Assembly (NCBI GenBank): GCA_028687755.1
Contig: JAQTZL010000006.1
Coordinates: forward strand, 59,234-123,233
Reading direction: 5' to 3'
Length of the DNA stretch: 64,000 nucleotides
Source: Candidatus Nanopelagicales bacterium
GTDB taxonomy: Bacteria > Actinomycetota > Actinomycetes > S36-B12
Part shown: positions 52,097 to 61,022 of the stretch, in pieces
How positions within the stretch are numbered: the stretch's first letter is position 1
How the letters are laid out: each line of letters begins with the position of its first letter
The notes under the pieces: model-generated
The model's database searches: none
What the model was told of the DNA's origin: nothing
What the model saw: only the letters and a program-made list of their open reading frames with translations
Translations under genes and position numbers: made by a program

Positions 52097-53044
52097 CTAC
52101 TTACTCTTGCGTTGGCTTCGTGAAGTCTTCTTCGGTTGGACGCGTGGAGTCGCGCTTTCATCAACCTCAGTGACTTCAAGTGTGGTGGTAGCTGAACTGC
52201 CGCCCTTGCGAACCTCACGAGCGTTCTCGCGTGCGACTTTGGCGTCAAAAGCGGGCGTTCCTGGTTGTGGATTATTGCGGATGACCCAGAACTGCTGGCC
52301 CATCGACCACAGGTTGGTGGTGAACCAGTACATCAACACACCAATTGGGAAATTGATGCCCGAGATCATGAACATAATTGGGAAGACGTACAAAAGGATC
52401 TTCTGCTGCTTGACCATTGGGTTATCAGGTGCGCTGTTCTTGACGATCAATTGACGCTGAGTCAAGAAGGTCGTGGCTGTCATCAAAATGATCATGACCA
52501 CACAAAGAATGCGTGTTGCCGAGGCATTCGGTGTTACATCGGCACCCATAAATGTCCCGTACAACGGCACACCAAAAATTTGCGCATCGTGCATCGAAGG
52601 CACAAGGTTTGCGTACTGATCCCAAGCGAAAACACCAGGTGCTACATAGGTTTTATCGTCTGGGTTGTACTGCGAAACACCATTTAACACACTGAAGAGT
52701 GCAAAGAAAATCGGTGCCTGAAGAATAATCGGTAAACATGAAGCAAGGGGATTGGTTCCCGTTTCCTTGTACAGCTTCATCATTTCCTGCGACTGCTTTT
52801 CGCGGTCACCGGCGTACTTCTTTTGAATCTCCTTCATCTGTGGCTGGATGAGTTGGAGATTGCGTTGTGACTTGATTTGTTTAACGAACAGTGGAATCAA
52901 GATGATGCGAATCGTGACCACTAGGCCAACGATGGACAGGGTCCAGGTCCATCCGCTGTCGGCATCAAGAATCGAACTAAAGAGACCATGAAACTGGACA
53001 AGAACCCAACTGACGGCGTTCTTGAGCCAATCGAAAATGAACAT
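52097..53044 (-). CDS. yidC: membrane protein insertase YidC
   Basis: A 315-residue insertase of the YidC/Oxa1/Alb3 family. The first helix is followed by TWTLSIVGLVVTIRIILIPLFVKQIKSQRNLQLIQPQMKEIQKKY, which includes the conserved Arg in the groove (near residue 40). Further helices are PLASCLPIILQAPIFFALFSVLNG, ATRILCVVMIILMTATTFLTQ and FPIMFMISGINFPIGVLMYWFTTNLWSM. The C-terminus is basic. The ATG at 53044 is preferred over an upstream frame because AGGGAGA precedes it. Operon with yidD, rnpA and rpmH. Confidence 0.96.
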   Translation of the reverse strand: MFIFDWLKNAVSWVLVQFHGLFSSILDADSGWTWTLSIVGLVVTIRIILIPLFVKQIKSQRNLQLIQPQMKEIQKKYAGDREKQSQEMMKLYKETGTNPLASCLPIILQAPIFFALFSVLNGVSQYNPDDKTYVAPGVFAWDQYANLVPSMHDAQIFGVPLYGTFMGADVTPNASATRILCVVMIILMTATTFLTQRQLIVKNSAPDNPMVKQQKILLYVFPIMFMISGINFPIGVLMYWFTTNLWSMGQQFWVIRNNPQPGTPAFDAKVARENAREVRKGGSSATTTLEVTEVDESATPRVQPKKTSRSQRKSK

Positions 53045-53052
53045 GATCTCCC

Positions 53053-53394
53053 TTAGTTCTCGTGCTCGTGGTTCGCTCCGACACGCGGGCTTCCATTGGA
53101 AAGTATGGCTGGTCGCCAATAGCCGTGTTCAGGCACGGGGTCTAATCCGCCACCATTCCATGGATTACATCGCATGAGGCGCCACACGCTCAGGGCGCTT
53201 CCCTTGATTGCCCCGTGTTCGTAGACACAACCCAGGGCATAAGCCGAACAGCTGGGATGAAATCGACAACTCGGCATCAAAAGTTTTGACAGGGTTAATT
53301 GATACATCCGAATAAGAGCGATCAGCACCCATTTCAGAACAAAACCCAAGGTGTGGTCCCATATCCACACCAACCATCGCCACACGGATTTCAT
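53053..53394 (-). CDS. yidD: membrane protein insertion efficiency factor YidD
   Basis: A 113-residue membrane-associated protein. The family core IRMYQLTLSKLLMPSCRFHPSCSAYALGCVYEHGAIKGSALSVWRLMRCNPWNGGGLDPVPE is complete, with conserved Cys residues. An N-terminal extension with one amphipathic helix precedes it. It overlaps rnpA by four bases and lies 8 bases before yidC. It assists YidC-mediated insertion in other bacteria. Confidence 0.94.
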   Translation of the reverse strand: MKSVWRWLVWIWDHTLGFVLKWVLIALIRMYQLTLSKLLMPSCRFHPSCSAYALGCVYEHGAIKGSALSVWRLMRCNPWNGGGLDPVPEHGYWRPAILSNGSPRVGANHEHEN

Positions 53395-53738
53395 GCTGAG
53401 GCTTTCTTTAGTGCCGTGGCAAGTCCCCCGGACACGTCTGCAACCAGAGCAGCGTGGCTGCAGGTCGCAGCTCCAGGTAACGCCCGCACCACGATGTCGG
53501 TTCCCTTGGGAACCGATGCAATTAAAGGTTTGATGATTTCGCGCAGTTGGCGGCTTATCCGATGGCGTACAACGGAATTTCCTACCGAGGCACCAACAGT
53601 GAAACCCACGCGAACGGGTTCATCGACATGACGAAGTAGGCAATGAATAACGAGGTTGGAACGACCAGCACGAGCACCCTGGCGGACAGTCAGCGTGAAA
53701 TCAGCTGATCGGCGCAACCGGTGAGGTGCGGCAAGCAT
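53391..53738 (-). CDS. rnpA: ribonuclease P protein component
   Basis: A 115-residue basic protein subunit of RNase P that matures tRNA 5' ends. It has the family start (APHRLRRSADFTLTVRQGARAGRSNLVIH) and RVGFTVGASVGNSVVRHRISRQLREII near 43-70, equivalent to the RNR motif region with an unusual RHRISRQ version. Its ATG overlaps the rpmH stop by one base (TAATG), giving tight coupling. Confidence 0.94.
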   Translation of the reverse strand: MLAAPHRLRRSADFTLTVRQGARAGRSNLVIHCLLRHVDEPVRVGFTVGASVGNSVVRHRISRQLREIIKPLIASVPKGTDIVVRALPGAATCSHAALVADVSGGLATALKKASA

Positions 53739-53872
53739 TACGCGGAAAGGCGGTTACGGCCCTTAGTGCGGCGAGCTGCGAGGATTCCACGACCAGCACG
53801 CGTACGCATCCGAAGGCGGAAGCCGTGCGTCTTTGCGCGACGACGGTTGTTCGGCTGGAAGGTGCGCTTCAT
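53738..53872 (-). CDS. rpmH: 50S ribosomal protein L34
   Basis: A 44-residue very basic protein, [20 protein letters not shown] followed by [15 protein letters not shown] and ending RLSA; canonical L34 throughout. ATG 53872 with GCAGGAG upstream. First gene of the rpmH-rnpA-yidD-yidC-jag-rsmG-parA-parB minus-strand series, with a well-formed promoter further upstream. Confidence 0.97.
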   Translation of the reverse strand: MKRTFQPNNRRRAKTHGFRLRMRTRAGRGILAARRTKGRNRLSA

Positions 53873-53915
53873 GATCGGACTCCTGCAGGTTGAAAAGATT
53901 GGGAAGCTAAGGAGT

Positions 53916-53930
53916 CTGAACGAGGTTCAG
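53916..53930 (-). repeat. small inverted repeat in the rpmH leader
   Basis: CTGAAC-GAG-GTTCAG: six perfect pairs, about 45 bases upstream of the rpmH ATG. It could fold in the leader RNA or act as a binding site. No further evidence. Confidence 0.35.
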
Positions 53931-53947
53931 TGCCTTAGAACTGGAAC

Positions 53948-53977
53948 AGATTACGGACAGATCACCCTTGAGGTCAA
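53948..53977 (-). promoter_or_regulatory. rpmH operon promoter
   Basis: On the minus strand TTGACC (complement of 53972-53977) and TAATCT (complement of 53948-53953) are separated by 18 bases, a good housekeeping sigma-70 type match. It is about 75 bases upstream of the rpmH ATG. Confidence 0.65.
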
Positions 53978-54016
53978 ACTGGGGTGGTGAAGTGATGAAT
54001 TCATGAGACCTTTACT

Positions 54017-54146
54017 TGTGGAATTTACAGTTTCCTCACTATGGTCCACAGCCTTGGGAGCGTGCTGGGTCCACACCTGTGGAAATCCATGTGGACAAGT
54101 GGCACACTGAGCGTCCCATTACGACAACGGGAGTGCAGGGGACACC
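54017..54146 (+). promoter_or_regulatory. dnaA upstream region with weak DnaA-box-like sequences
   Basis: TTGTGG (near 54016) and TATGGT (54040-54045), 18 bases apart, are a possible promoter. Sequences TGTGGAAAT and TGTGGACAA near 54078-54098 resemble DnaA boxes with one or two mismatches, so autoregulation of dnaA is plausible. CAGGGG sits upstream of the dnaA ATG. Confidence 0.4.
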
Positions 54147-55592
54147 ATGGAACAGACTCGTGACCTGGCAGAAGTGTGGCCAGAGGTCCTCGCGAACCTT
54201 TCCGAGGGAATTTTGACCCCACAACAACGTGCCTTTGTTGCTTTGACCCGACCACTGGGATTAATGGAAGACACCGCCTTGGTTGCGGCCCCCAATGAAT
54301 TCACAAAAGATGTCTTGGAAACCCGTCTTCGCCCGATGGTCATCGAGGCCCTCACCTCAATCATGGGCCGCGAGATCCGATTAGCGGTCACCGTTGATCC
54401 CACGATTGACCCTCGGCTAGACGAAACCACCGATGATGTTGCTGACGCGACATACGCCCATGAACTTCCGGCGGTTAACGAAGCCCCTACTCAGACCTTT
54501 GCTGAGTCTCGTGAGGATCGTCCAGGTATGGGTTCACCTTCTACCCGACCTGAAGAAGGTCGCCTCAACGCGAAATACACCTTCGACACCTTTGTCATTG
54601 GTTCAAGTAACCGATTCGCTCACGCAGCTGCAGTTGCAGTAGCCGAACAGCCAGCTCGCGCCTACAACCCTCTGTTTATTTATGGTGGCTCAGGTCTGGG
54701 AAAGACGCACTTACTTCACGCCATTGGTCACTACACCCGAACGCTGTACCAAGGCACTCGCGTTCGTTATGTCTCCTCAGAAGAATTTACCAACGAATTC
54801 ATCAACAGTATTCGTGACGACAAAGCTTCAGCTTTTCAACGCCGATACCGTGATGTTGACGTGTTGCTCGTCGACGATATTCAGTTCTTAAGTGGAAAAG
54901 TCCAGACACAGGAAGAGTTTTTCCACACCTTTAATACGTTGCACAATGCAAATAAACAGATTGTCATCACCTCTGATTTGCCACCAAAGTTGTTACAGGA
55001 CTTCGAAGATCGCATGCGTTCGCGTTTCGAATGGGGCCTGATCACTGACGTTCAGCCACCCGATCTCGAAACTCGTATTGCCATCCTTCGTAAGAAGAGC
55101 ATGCAAGAGCGTTTGGTTGCTCCCCCTGAGGTTCTTGAATACATCGCTTCAAAGGTCTCCAGCAATATTCGTGAACTTGAGGGTGCACTTATTCGCGTCA
55201 CCGCTTTTGCTTCTTTGAATCGTCAGCCAGTTGATATGTCTATTACTGAAGTGGTGCTCAAGGATCTTTTCCCATCAGAGGCCGGCCCTGAAATCACCGC
55301 GGCTCAGATCATGGCTGCCACAGCAACCTATTTTGGTGTCACCGTTGACGACCTATGTGGCTCAAGTCGATCCCGTGTGTTGGTTACCGCTCGCCAGATA
55401 GCGATGTATCTGTGTCGTGAACTCACTGATTTATCGCTACCGAAAATTGGTCAGGCCTTTGGAGGCCGCGACCACACCACAGTGATGCACGCCGACCGAA
55501 AGATCCGCCAACTTATGGCCGAGCGTCGAAGTTTGTTCAATCAGGTTTCTGATCTCACCAGCAGAATTAAGTCCCAGCCGCGGCCGATGTAA
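54147..55592 (+). CDS. dnaA: chromosomal replication initiator protein DnaA
   Basis: A 481-residue initiator. Domain I opens with [31 protein letters not shown]. Domain II is a variable acidic linker (about 95-135). The AAA+ domain III starts at [56 protein letters not shown] (Walker A), with [42 protein letters not shown] as Walker B and sensor regions. Domain IV ends with [28 protein letters not shown], the DnaA-box-binding signature. Length is normal. It lies between rpmH and the putative oriC. Confidence 0.98.
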   Translation: MEQTRDLAEVWPEVLANLSEGILTPQQRAFVALTRPLGLMEDTALVAAPNEFTKDVLETRLRPMVIEALTSIMGREIRLAVTVDPTIDPRLDETTDDVADATYAHELPAVNEAPTQTFAESREDRPGMGSPSTRPEEGRLNAKYTFDTFVIGSSNRFAHAAAVAVAEQPARAYNPLFIYGGSGLGKTHLLHAIGHYTRTLYQGTRVRYVSSEEFTNEFINSIRDDKASAFQRRYRDVDVLLVDDIQFLSGKVQTQEEFFHTFNTLHNANKQIVITSDLPPKLLQDFEDRMRSRFEWGLITDVQPPDLETRIAILRKKSMQERLVAPPEVLEYIASKVSSNIRELEGALIRVTAFASLNRQPVDMSITEVVLKDLFPSEAGPEITAAQIMAATATYFGVTVDDLCGSSRSRVLVTARQIAMYLCRELTDLSLPKIGQAFGGRDHTTVMHADRKIRQLMAERRSLFNQVSDLTSRIKSQPRPM

Positions 55593-56076
55593 CTGAGAGG
55601 TTGTTACACACCTCGTTCGTCACACGAGTCACATCCATCCCCATCTTTCCCACAGGTGTGGATAAAGGTTGTGTATAACCTTGTGGATGATGCAGCGTTT
55701 TACAGAGTTGTTGCAAAATTTTGGGAAATATCATCATTTTCTATTACCTCTATCCCCACCAGTGGACAGCCTGTGGACAACTTTGTATTTCCGTTGATGA
55801 ACATGCGTTGGGTGGGGATGACGAAGAGCTCAGATGTGGACGAATCTGCACACGGTTGTAGTTATCCACACTGGGTAAAGATTCGCCCTCAGGCTGTCCC
55901 CACCCCCTTGGGATGACCCCACGCCTACTGACCACGCAAAACAATGCTCATCCACACAATCCACAGGACCTATGACTACTACTACTTATAACTAGATAGC
56001 GAGATAAATAACAACCATAAGTAGTGCAACAATCACCCCTCACACCTTGTGGTGATCTGTTGGTTAAGGGGAACAC
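55593..56076. other. oriC: putative chromosomal origin oriC
   Basis: The 484-base dnaA-dnaN gap has no gene and clusters DnaA boxes. Perfect: TGTGGATAA (55657-55665) and TTATCCACA (55862-55870). One mismatch: TGTGTATAA (55670-55678), TGTGGATGA (55682-55690), TGTGGACAA (55772-55780) and TCATCCACA (55948-55956). Two mismatches: TGTGGACGA (55835-55843) and CAATCCACA (55957-55965). An AT-rich stretch (about 55971-56035, with repeats of TACT and TAACTAG/AAATAA) beside the last boxes is the best candidate for the unwinding element. This is the position of oriC in actinobacteria. Confidence 0.85.
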
Positions 56077-57201
56077 GTGAAGATTCGAGTTGAACGCGAC
56101 ACTCTCGCTGATGCAGTGGCTTGGGCTGCGCGCACCCTTCCATCACGTCCCTCACTGCCTGTCCTGGCTGGCTTAGTCCTCACCGCCGAAGGTGACAGCC
56201 TCACCTTGAGTAGCTTCGATTACGAAGTCTCAGCTCGAGTAGCCATCAGTGCCGACATTGAAGTGCCTGGAACAACCTTGGTCTCTGGTCGACTCCTTGC
56301 AGATATCGCTCGCTCACTCCCAGGTGCACCTGTCACCTTGGTCAGTGAAGGAACTCGCATTGTTATTTCGTGTGGACGTTCATCTTTCACTCTTCCTACG
56401 CTGCCTGTTGAGGATTACCCACAACTACCAGCAATGCCACAAAGTTCGGGTGAAATTAACGCGGCCGTATTTGCGGAAGCTGTTGCTCAGGTTGCAATCG
56501 CTGCAGGTAAAGATGACACATTGCCAACCTTGACCGGCATTCGTATGGAAATTGAAGGTCAATCAATCACATTGGCTGCAACAGATCGTTATCGCTTAGC
56601 TGTTCGTAACTTCACGTGGTCACCAGCGACATCTTCAATTTCAACGCAGGCACTCATTCCAGCGCGAACACTTGCTGAAACTGCAAAGGCGTTAGCAAAT
56701 GCAGAAGGTGTCACGTTGGCCTTGGCACAAGCAGGTGAAGGTCTTATTGGTTTTGAAGGCAATGGTCGTCGAACCACTACGCGTCTTCTTGATGGTGAAT
56801 TTCCTAAGTACCGTTCACTTCTTCCAAGTGAATCAACGGGATTAGCAACCATTGAAATTGCTGCCCTAGCTGATGCAGTCAAACGCGTGGCCTTGGTTGC
56901 TGAGCGCAACACTCCTGTGCGTCTTGCCTTTGAAGGTTCGGAAGTAATTTTGCGTGCAGGCGCGGGTGAAGATGCGCAAGCAAATGAAGCTGTTGAATCA
57001 GTACTTGAAGGTGACGACATTGAAATTGCCTTCAACCCGACGTATCTACTCGATGGTCTCGCTGCGCTTGATGCTCCATACGTTCGTATGTCGTTCACAC
57101 AATCAACACGCCCTGCAGTTCTTACCGGCGCAGCGGATCCATCATCAGAACTTCGCGATGATTATCGCTACTTGTTGATGCCTGTTCGCTTGACTGGCTG
57201 A
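56077..57201 (+). CDS. dnaN: DNA polymerase III beta sliding clamp
   Basis: A 374-residue clamp. Three tandem clamp domains are visible: KIRVERDTLADAVAWAARTLPSRPSLPVLAGLVL, then VFAEAVAQVAIAAGKDDTLPTLTGIRMEI, then IEIAALADAVKRVALVAERNTPVRLAFEG, and ending with the conserved YRYLLMPVRL. GTG 56077 has AAGGGG upstream. It follows the origin region and is 15 bases before recF. Confidence 0.97.
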   Translation: MKIRVERDTLADAVAWAARTLPSRPSLPVLAGLVLTAEGDSLTLSSFDYEVSARVAISADIEVPGTTLVSGRLLADIARSLPGAPVTLVSEGTRIVISCGRSSFTLPTLPVEDYPQLPAMPQSSGEINAAVFAEAVAQVAIAAGKDDTLPTLTGIRMEIEGQSITLAATDRYRLAVRNFTWSPATSSISTQALIPARTLAETAKALANAEGVTLALAQAGEGLIGFEGNGRRTTTRLLDGEFPKYRSLLPSESTGLATIEIAALADAVKRVALVAERNTPVRLAFEGSEVILRAGAGEDAQANEAVESVLEGDDIEIAFNPTYLLDGLAALDAPYVRMSFTQSTRPAVLTGAADPSSELRDDYRYLLMPVRLTG

Positions 57202-57216
57202 GAGTAGAAGCTACAT

Positions 57217-58365
57217 ATGTGGGTGTCGCAGTTAGCCCTCACAGATATTCGTTCATATCTAGAAGTTGAAGTGAACCTTCAACCTGGAGTCACCACCTTT
57301 GTTGGCCGCAATGGTCAAGGGAAAACGAATCTCGTTGAAGCCATCGGTTATGTAGCAACCCTTGGATCACATCGTGTTGCAAGTGATGCTCCACTCGTGC
57401 GCTTTGGTACCGAGCAAGGATTCATTCGCTGCAGTATCCATGCCAACGATCGCGAAACCATGGTTGAGCTTGCGATACTTCCTGGGCGCGCAAATAAGGC
57501 ACGTATTAATCGTTCACCAGCAACACGTACACGCGATGTCTTAGGGATTTTACGTGTCGTAATTTTTGCGCCAGAAGATTTAGCACTGGTCAAAGGTGAC
57601 CCTTCTGATCGTCGAAAATTTCTCGATGATTTATTAGTGCAACGCATTCCGCGATTAGCAGGTACACGTCAAGATCTTGAACGAGTATTGAAACAACGCA
57701 ATGCATTATTGAAATCAGCGCGCACGAATCGCAAGGCCAATGATGAATACCTTGATAGCACCCTGAGTGTGTGGAATGAACAACTCGCAACTGTTGGCGC
57801 GGAACTCATTGCCGCGCGCCAGGTGTTATTAAGTGAGCTCGCAGATCCTGCAGTAGATAACTACACGTACATCAGTGAAGACCCGACTGCGAAACTTGGC
57901 CTCACATATCTTTCAAACTTGAGTTCAGTGTTAGGTGACGATGTACCTATTGGTTCACCTGATAAAGACGAATGGAAAACCGCATTGCTTGAAGCAATGA
58001 AACTCCGCCGAAAAGAAGAGGTTGATCGCGGACTCACCCTTGTTGGGCCACAACGCGATGACCTTTCGTTGACTCTTGGCCCAGTTCCTGCAAAGGGCTA
58101 CGCCTCCCATGGAGAGTCATGGTCGATTGCCTTGGCGTTGCGATTAGCAAGTTTTGATGTGTTACGCGCCGATGGTGAAGACCCGGTACTGATCCTTGAT
58201 GACGTGTTCGCCGAACTTGATGCCAAGCGCAGAGAACGATTGGCTGGTCGTCTCACCCAAGCAACCCAGGTACTCATTACGGCTGCGGTAGATGCTGATA
58301 TTCCACAAGAGCTCTTTGGCTCGCGCTTTCGCGTGGATGCTGGGAAAGTGAGCCATGACCACTGA
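57217..58365 (+). CDS. recF: DNA replication and repair protein RecF
   Basis: A 382-residue SMC-like ATPase that helps load RecA at gaps. Walker A is VGRNGQGKTNLVEAIGYVATLGSHR (near 28-52), the signature is DLSLTLGPVPAKGYASHGESWSIALALRLASFDVL, and Walker B is DPVLILDDVFAELDAKRRERLAGRL near 325-349. Length typical. The DUF721 gene overlaps its end by 11 bases. Confidence 0.96.
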   Translation: MWVSQLALTDIRSYLEVEVNLQPGVTTFVGRNGQGKTNLVEAIGYVATLGSHRVASDAPLVRFGTEQGFIRCSIHANDRETMVELAILPGRANKARINRSPATRTRDVLGILRVVIFAPEDLALVKGDPSDRRKFLDDLLVQRIPRLAGTRQDLERVLKQRNALLKSARTNRKANDEYLDSTLSVWNEQLATVGAELIAARQVLLSELADPAVDNYTYISEDPTAKLGLTYLSNLSSVLGDDVPIGSPDKDEWKTALLEAMKLRRKEEVDRGLTLVGPQRDDLSLTLGPVPAKGYASHGESWSIALALRLASFDVLRADGEDPVLILDDVFAELDAKRRERLAGRLTQATQVLITAAVDADIPQELFGSRFRVDAGKVSHDH

Positions 58366-58822
58366 CCGGGGAGACGCGGCTGCCAAAGCGCTGAGCCGGG
58401 CAGTGGGGGGCGGAAAACCACGAAAGAAGCCAGCGAACAGCAAGCGGCCCACCTCAAGTTCAGATTCCCGTGATCCCCAGACCTTGGGCAGCGCCGTGGA
58501 TGACCTCATTGCCCAGCGTGGCTGGAAACAGGAGAGCGCTGGGGCCCAAGTGCTCACCCAATGGACCCAGATCGTGGGGGAAGACCTAGCTAGCCACGTC
58601 GTGCCAGAGTCTTTTGAACAGGGAATCTTGATTCTGGCGGCCGAATCCACCACGTGGGCCACCCAAGTGCGCCTGATGCTGCCTCAACTCCGCAAGAACA
58701 TCGATGCCGCGGTGGGCACAGGAGTGGTCAGCGATATTCGCATCCAGGGACCCCAAGGCCCCTCATGGAAGTCCGGCCCACGCCACGTGAAAGGCAGGGG
58801 CCCACGCGACACCTACGGGTGA
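58355..58822 (+). CDS. DUF721 (DciA-like) protein
   Basis: A 155-residue protein of the DUF721/DciA family, members of which load or help load DnaB at replication forks in many bacteria. N-terminal 45 residues are basic and disordered. The conserved core is LGSAVDDLIAQRGWKQESAGAQVLTQWTQIVGEDLASHVVPESFEQGILILAAESTTWATQVRLMLPQL (about 48-115), followed by a basic C-terminal tail. It overlaps recF by 11 bases, as in mycobacteria (Rv0004). No DnaC-like gene is seen in the window. Confidence 0.9.
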   Translation: MTTDRGDAAAKALSRAVGGGKPRKKPANSKRPTSSSDSRDPQTLGSAVDDLIAQRGWKQESAGAQVLTQWTQIVGEDLASHVVPESFEQGILILAAESTTWATQVRLMLPQLRKNIDAAVGTGVVSDIRIQGPQGPSWKSGPRHVKGRGPRDTYG

Positions 58823-58955
58823 TCTCACGAGGCAAATCAGCCCGGTCAGGGCGATTATTGGGACCATTCCATACACGGGTTCTATCCCCGGGGGGTCAAA
58901 CGGCTCTAGAGGCCGCCACGGGCCGACACATCCATGGGAACTACCGAAAATCAGG

Positions 58956-58961
58956 TAGAAT
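58956..58961 (+). promoter_or_regulatory. possible gyrB -10 box
   Basis: TAGAAT lies about 40 bases upstream of gyrB in the 178-base non-coding gap that follows the DUF721 gene. It is overlapped by the inverted repeat CTACC-N8-GGTAG (58941-58958). No good -35 was identified. Confidence 0.35.
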
Positions 58962-59000
58962 CAACACATTGTTGTTTTTGCCTGAGGAGGCCGGTTTCAC

Positions 59001-61007
59001 GTGTCGTATGACGCCAGTGCCATTCAAGTTCTCGAAGGCCTTGATGCCGTTCGTAAGCGCCCCGGTATGTACATCGGTTCCACCGGTGAGCGCGGCCTGC
59101 ATCACTTGGTCTACGAAGTCGTCGATAACTCCGTAGATGAGGCGATGGCTGGCTATGCCACCACCATCTCGGTCACCCTGCTGGCCAACGGCGGCGTTCG
59201 CGTCGTTGACGACGGCCGCGGTATCCCTGTCGACATCGTCGAAAGTGAAGGCAAGCCCGCTGTAGAAGTGGTGCTCACGGTGCTCCACGCCGGTGGCAAG
59301 TTCGGCGGCGGCGGCTACTCAGTTTCCGGTGGGCTACACGGCGTAGGCGTGTCAGTTGTGAATGCTCTGTCCAAGAAGCTTGAAGTCGAAGTGCGCCGCA
59401 ATGAAAGCGTCTATCGCCAAAGCTATGTCTCAGGTGTTCCACAGGCGGAACTTTCCAAAGACGAAGCTGCTGATCACACCGGCACCACCGTCACCTTCTG
59501 GGCTGATGAAGACATCTTCGAAACCACCACATATGACTTCACCACGCTTGCTCGTCGTTTCCAGGAAATGGCTTTCCTCAATAAAGGCCTCACCTTGGAA
59601 CTCACCGACGAACGCTTAGTCGTAGACGCTCCTGCAAATGCGGGCAGTGATGCTGAAGTAACTGGAGCCATTGAATTCGTCGCACCAGTTGAAGAAGCTG
59701 ATCGCATTCGCACTGTGCGCTACCACTACGAAGGTGGCATCGCCGACTTCGTTGAACACATCAACGCAAGCAAGGGCGCTTCACATCCACACATTATTTA
59801 CTTCGAAGCTGAAGCTGAAGATAAGCAAATGAGTGCAGAAGTTGCACTGCAGTGGAATAACACGTATTCAGAATCGGTCTACACCTTCGCAAACACCATC
59901 AACACCCATGAAGGTGGTACACACGAAGAAGGTTTCCGCACTGCGCTTACTTCGTTGGTGAATAAGTTCGCACGTGAGTGGAACATCTTGAAAGAAAAGG
60001 ATGCGAACTTAAGTGGCGAAGATATTCGCGAAGGTCTCACCGCAATTATCAGTGTGAAGTTGACTGAGCCACAGTTTGAAGGTCAAACAAAAACCAAACT
60101 TGGCAACACGGAAATGAAGGCCTTCGTACAAAAGACCGTCAACGATCAACTTGGCGAATGGCTGGAGAAGAACCCGGCTGAAGGTAAGGAAATCGCACGC
60201 AAGAGTGTGAATGCATCTGCTGCACGCATTGCTGCACGTAAAGCTCGCGATCTGGCACGTAACCGCAAGGGATTGCTCGGCGGGGCTGGTATGCCAGGCA
60301 AATTGATTGACTGCTCAAGCCGCGAGCCTGAGGAGTGTGAGGTCTACATCGTGGAGGGCGACTCCGCAGGTGGCTCAGCTCGTCAAGGTCGCGATCCAAA
60401 ACGTCAAGCGATCCTGCCAATTCGCGGCAAGATCCTGAACGTTGAAAAAGCTCGCATCGACAAGGTGCTGCAGAACACTGAAGTGCAGGCACTTGTTTCT
60501 GCATTCGGTACTGGCATCCAAGATGAGTTCGACATCAATCGTCTTCGCTACCACAAGGTGGTGTTGATGGCTGACGCCGACGTTGACGGTCAACACATCC
60601 GCACACTGTTGCTGACCTTGTTGTTCCGCTTCATGCGCCCACTGGTTGAAGGTGGCTTCGTTTACCTTGCACAGCCACCGCTGTACAAAATTAAGTGGTC
60701 ACGTGATGACGCGAACTTTGCGTACTCAGATCGCGAACGCGATGCCATTGTTGAAGCAGGTATTGCTGCAGGTAAGCGCCTTCCAAAAGAAGAAGCAGTG
60801 CAGCGCTACAAGGGCCTTGGTGAAATGAATGCTGATGAACTCTGGGACACCACCATGGATCCAGAACATCGCGTTCTTCTTCAGGTCACACTCGAAGATG
60901 CTGCGCAAGCAGATGAAATGTTCAGTGTGCTCATGGGCGAAGACGTAGAAGCCCGCCGTAATTTCATCCAGCAGAACGCACGCGACGTGCGCTTCCTCGA
61001 CATCTAG
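59001..61007 (+). CDS. gyrB: DNA gyrase subunit B
   Basis: A 668-residue ATPase subunit of gyrase. The GHKL ATP site shows [29 protein letters not shown] and [29 protein letters not shown]. The TOPRIM domain shows [37 protein letters not shown] and [26 protein letters not shown]. The C-terminus [23 protein letters not shown] is conserved. GTG 59001 has GAGGAGG upstream. Gap of 15 bases to gyrA, so they form one operon. Supplies negative supercoils together with GyrA. Confidence 0.98.
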   Translation: MSYDASAIQVLEGLDAVRKRPGMYIGSTGERGLHHLVYEVVDNSVDEAMAGYATTISVTLLANGGVRVVDDGRGIPVDIVESEGKPAVEVVLTVLHAGGKFGGGGYSVSGGLHGVGVSVVNALSKKLEVEVRRNESVYRQSYVSGVPQAELSKDEAADHTGTTVTFWADEDIFETTTYDFTTLARRFQEMAFLNKGLTLELTDERLVVDAPANAGSDAEVTGAIEFVAPVEEADRIRTVRYHYEGGIADFVEHINASKGASHPHIIYFEAEAEDKQMSAEVALQWNNTYSESVYTFANTINTHEGGTHEEGFRTALTSLVNKFAREWNILKEKDANLSGEDIREGLTAIISVKLTEPQFEGQTKTKLGNTEMKAFVQKTVNDQLGEWLEKNPAEGKEIARKSVNASAARIAARKARDLARNRKGLLGGAGMPGKLIDCSSREPEECEVYIVEGDSAGGSARQGRDPKRQAILPIRGKILNVEKARIDKVLQNTEVQALVSAFGTGIQDEFDINRLRYHKVVLMADADVDGQHIRTLLLTLLFRFMRPLVEGGFVYLAQPPLYKIKWSRDDANFAYSDRERDAIVEAGIAAGKRLPKEEAVQRYKGLGEMNADELWDTTMDPEHRVLLQVTLEDAAQADEMFSVLMGEDVEARRNFIQQNARDVRFLDI

Positions 61008-61022
61008 TCTCAGGAGTTATTG

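Noticed and set aside
54016..54216. Short open frame overlapping the dnaA start
   Set aside because: No family likeness; it lies in the regulatory region and the dnaA N-terminus.
58994..59003. Possible third parS (GTTTCACGTG) at the gyrB start
   Set aside because: Only the left part of the palindrome is present and the right arm does not match.
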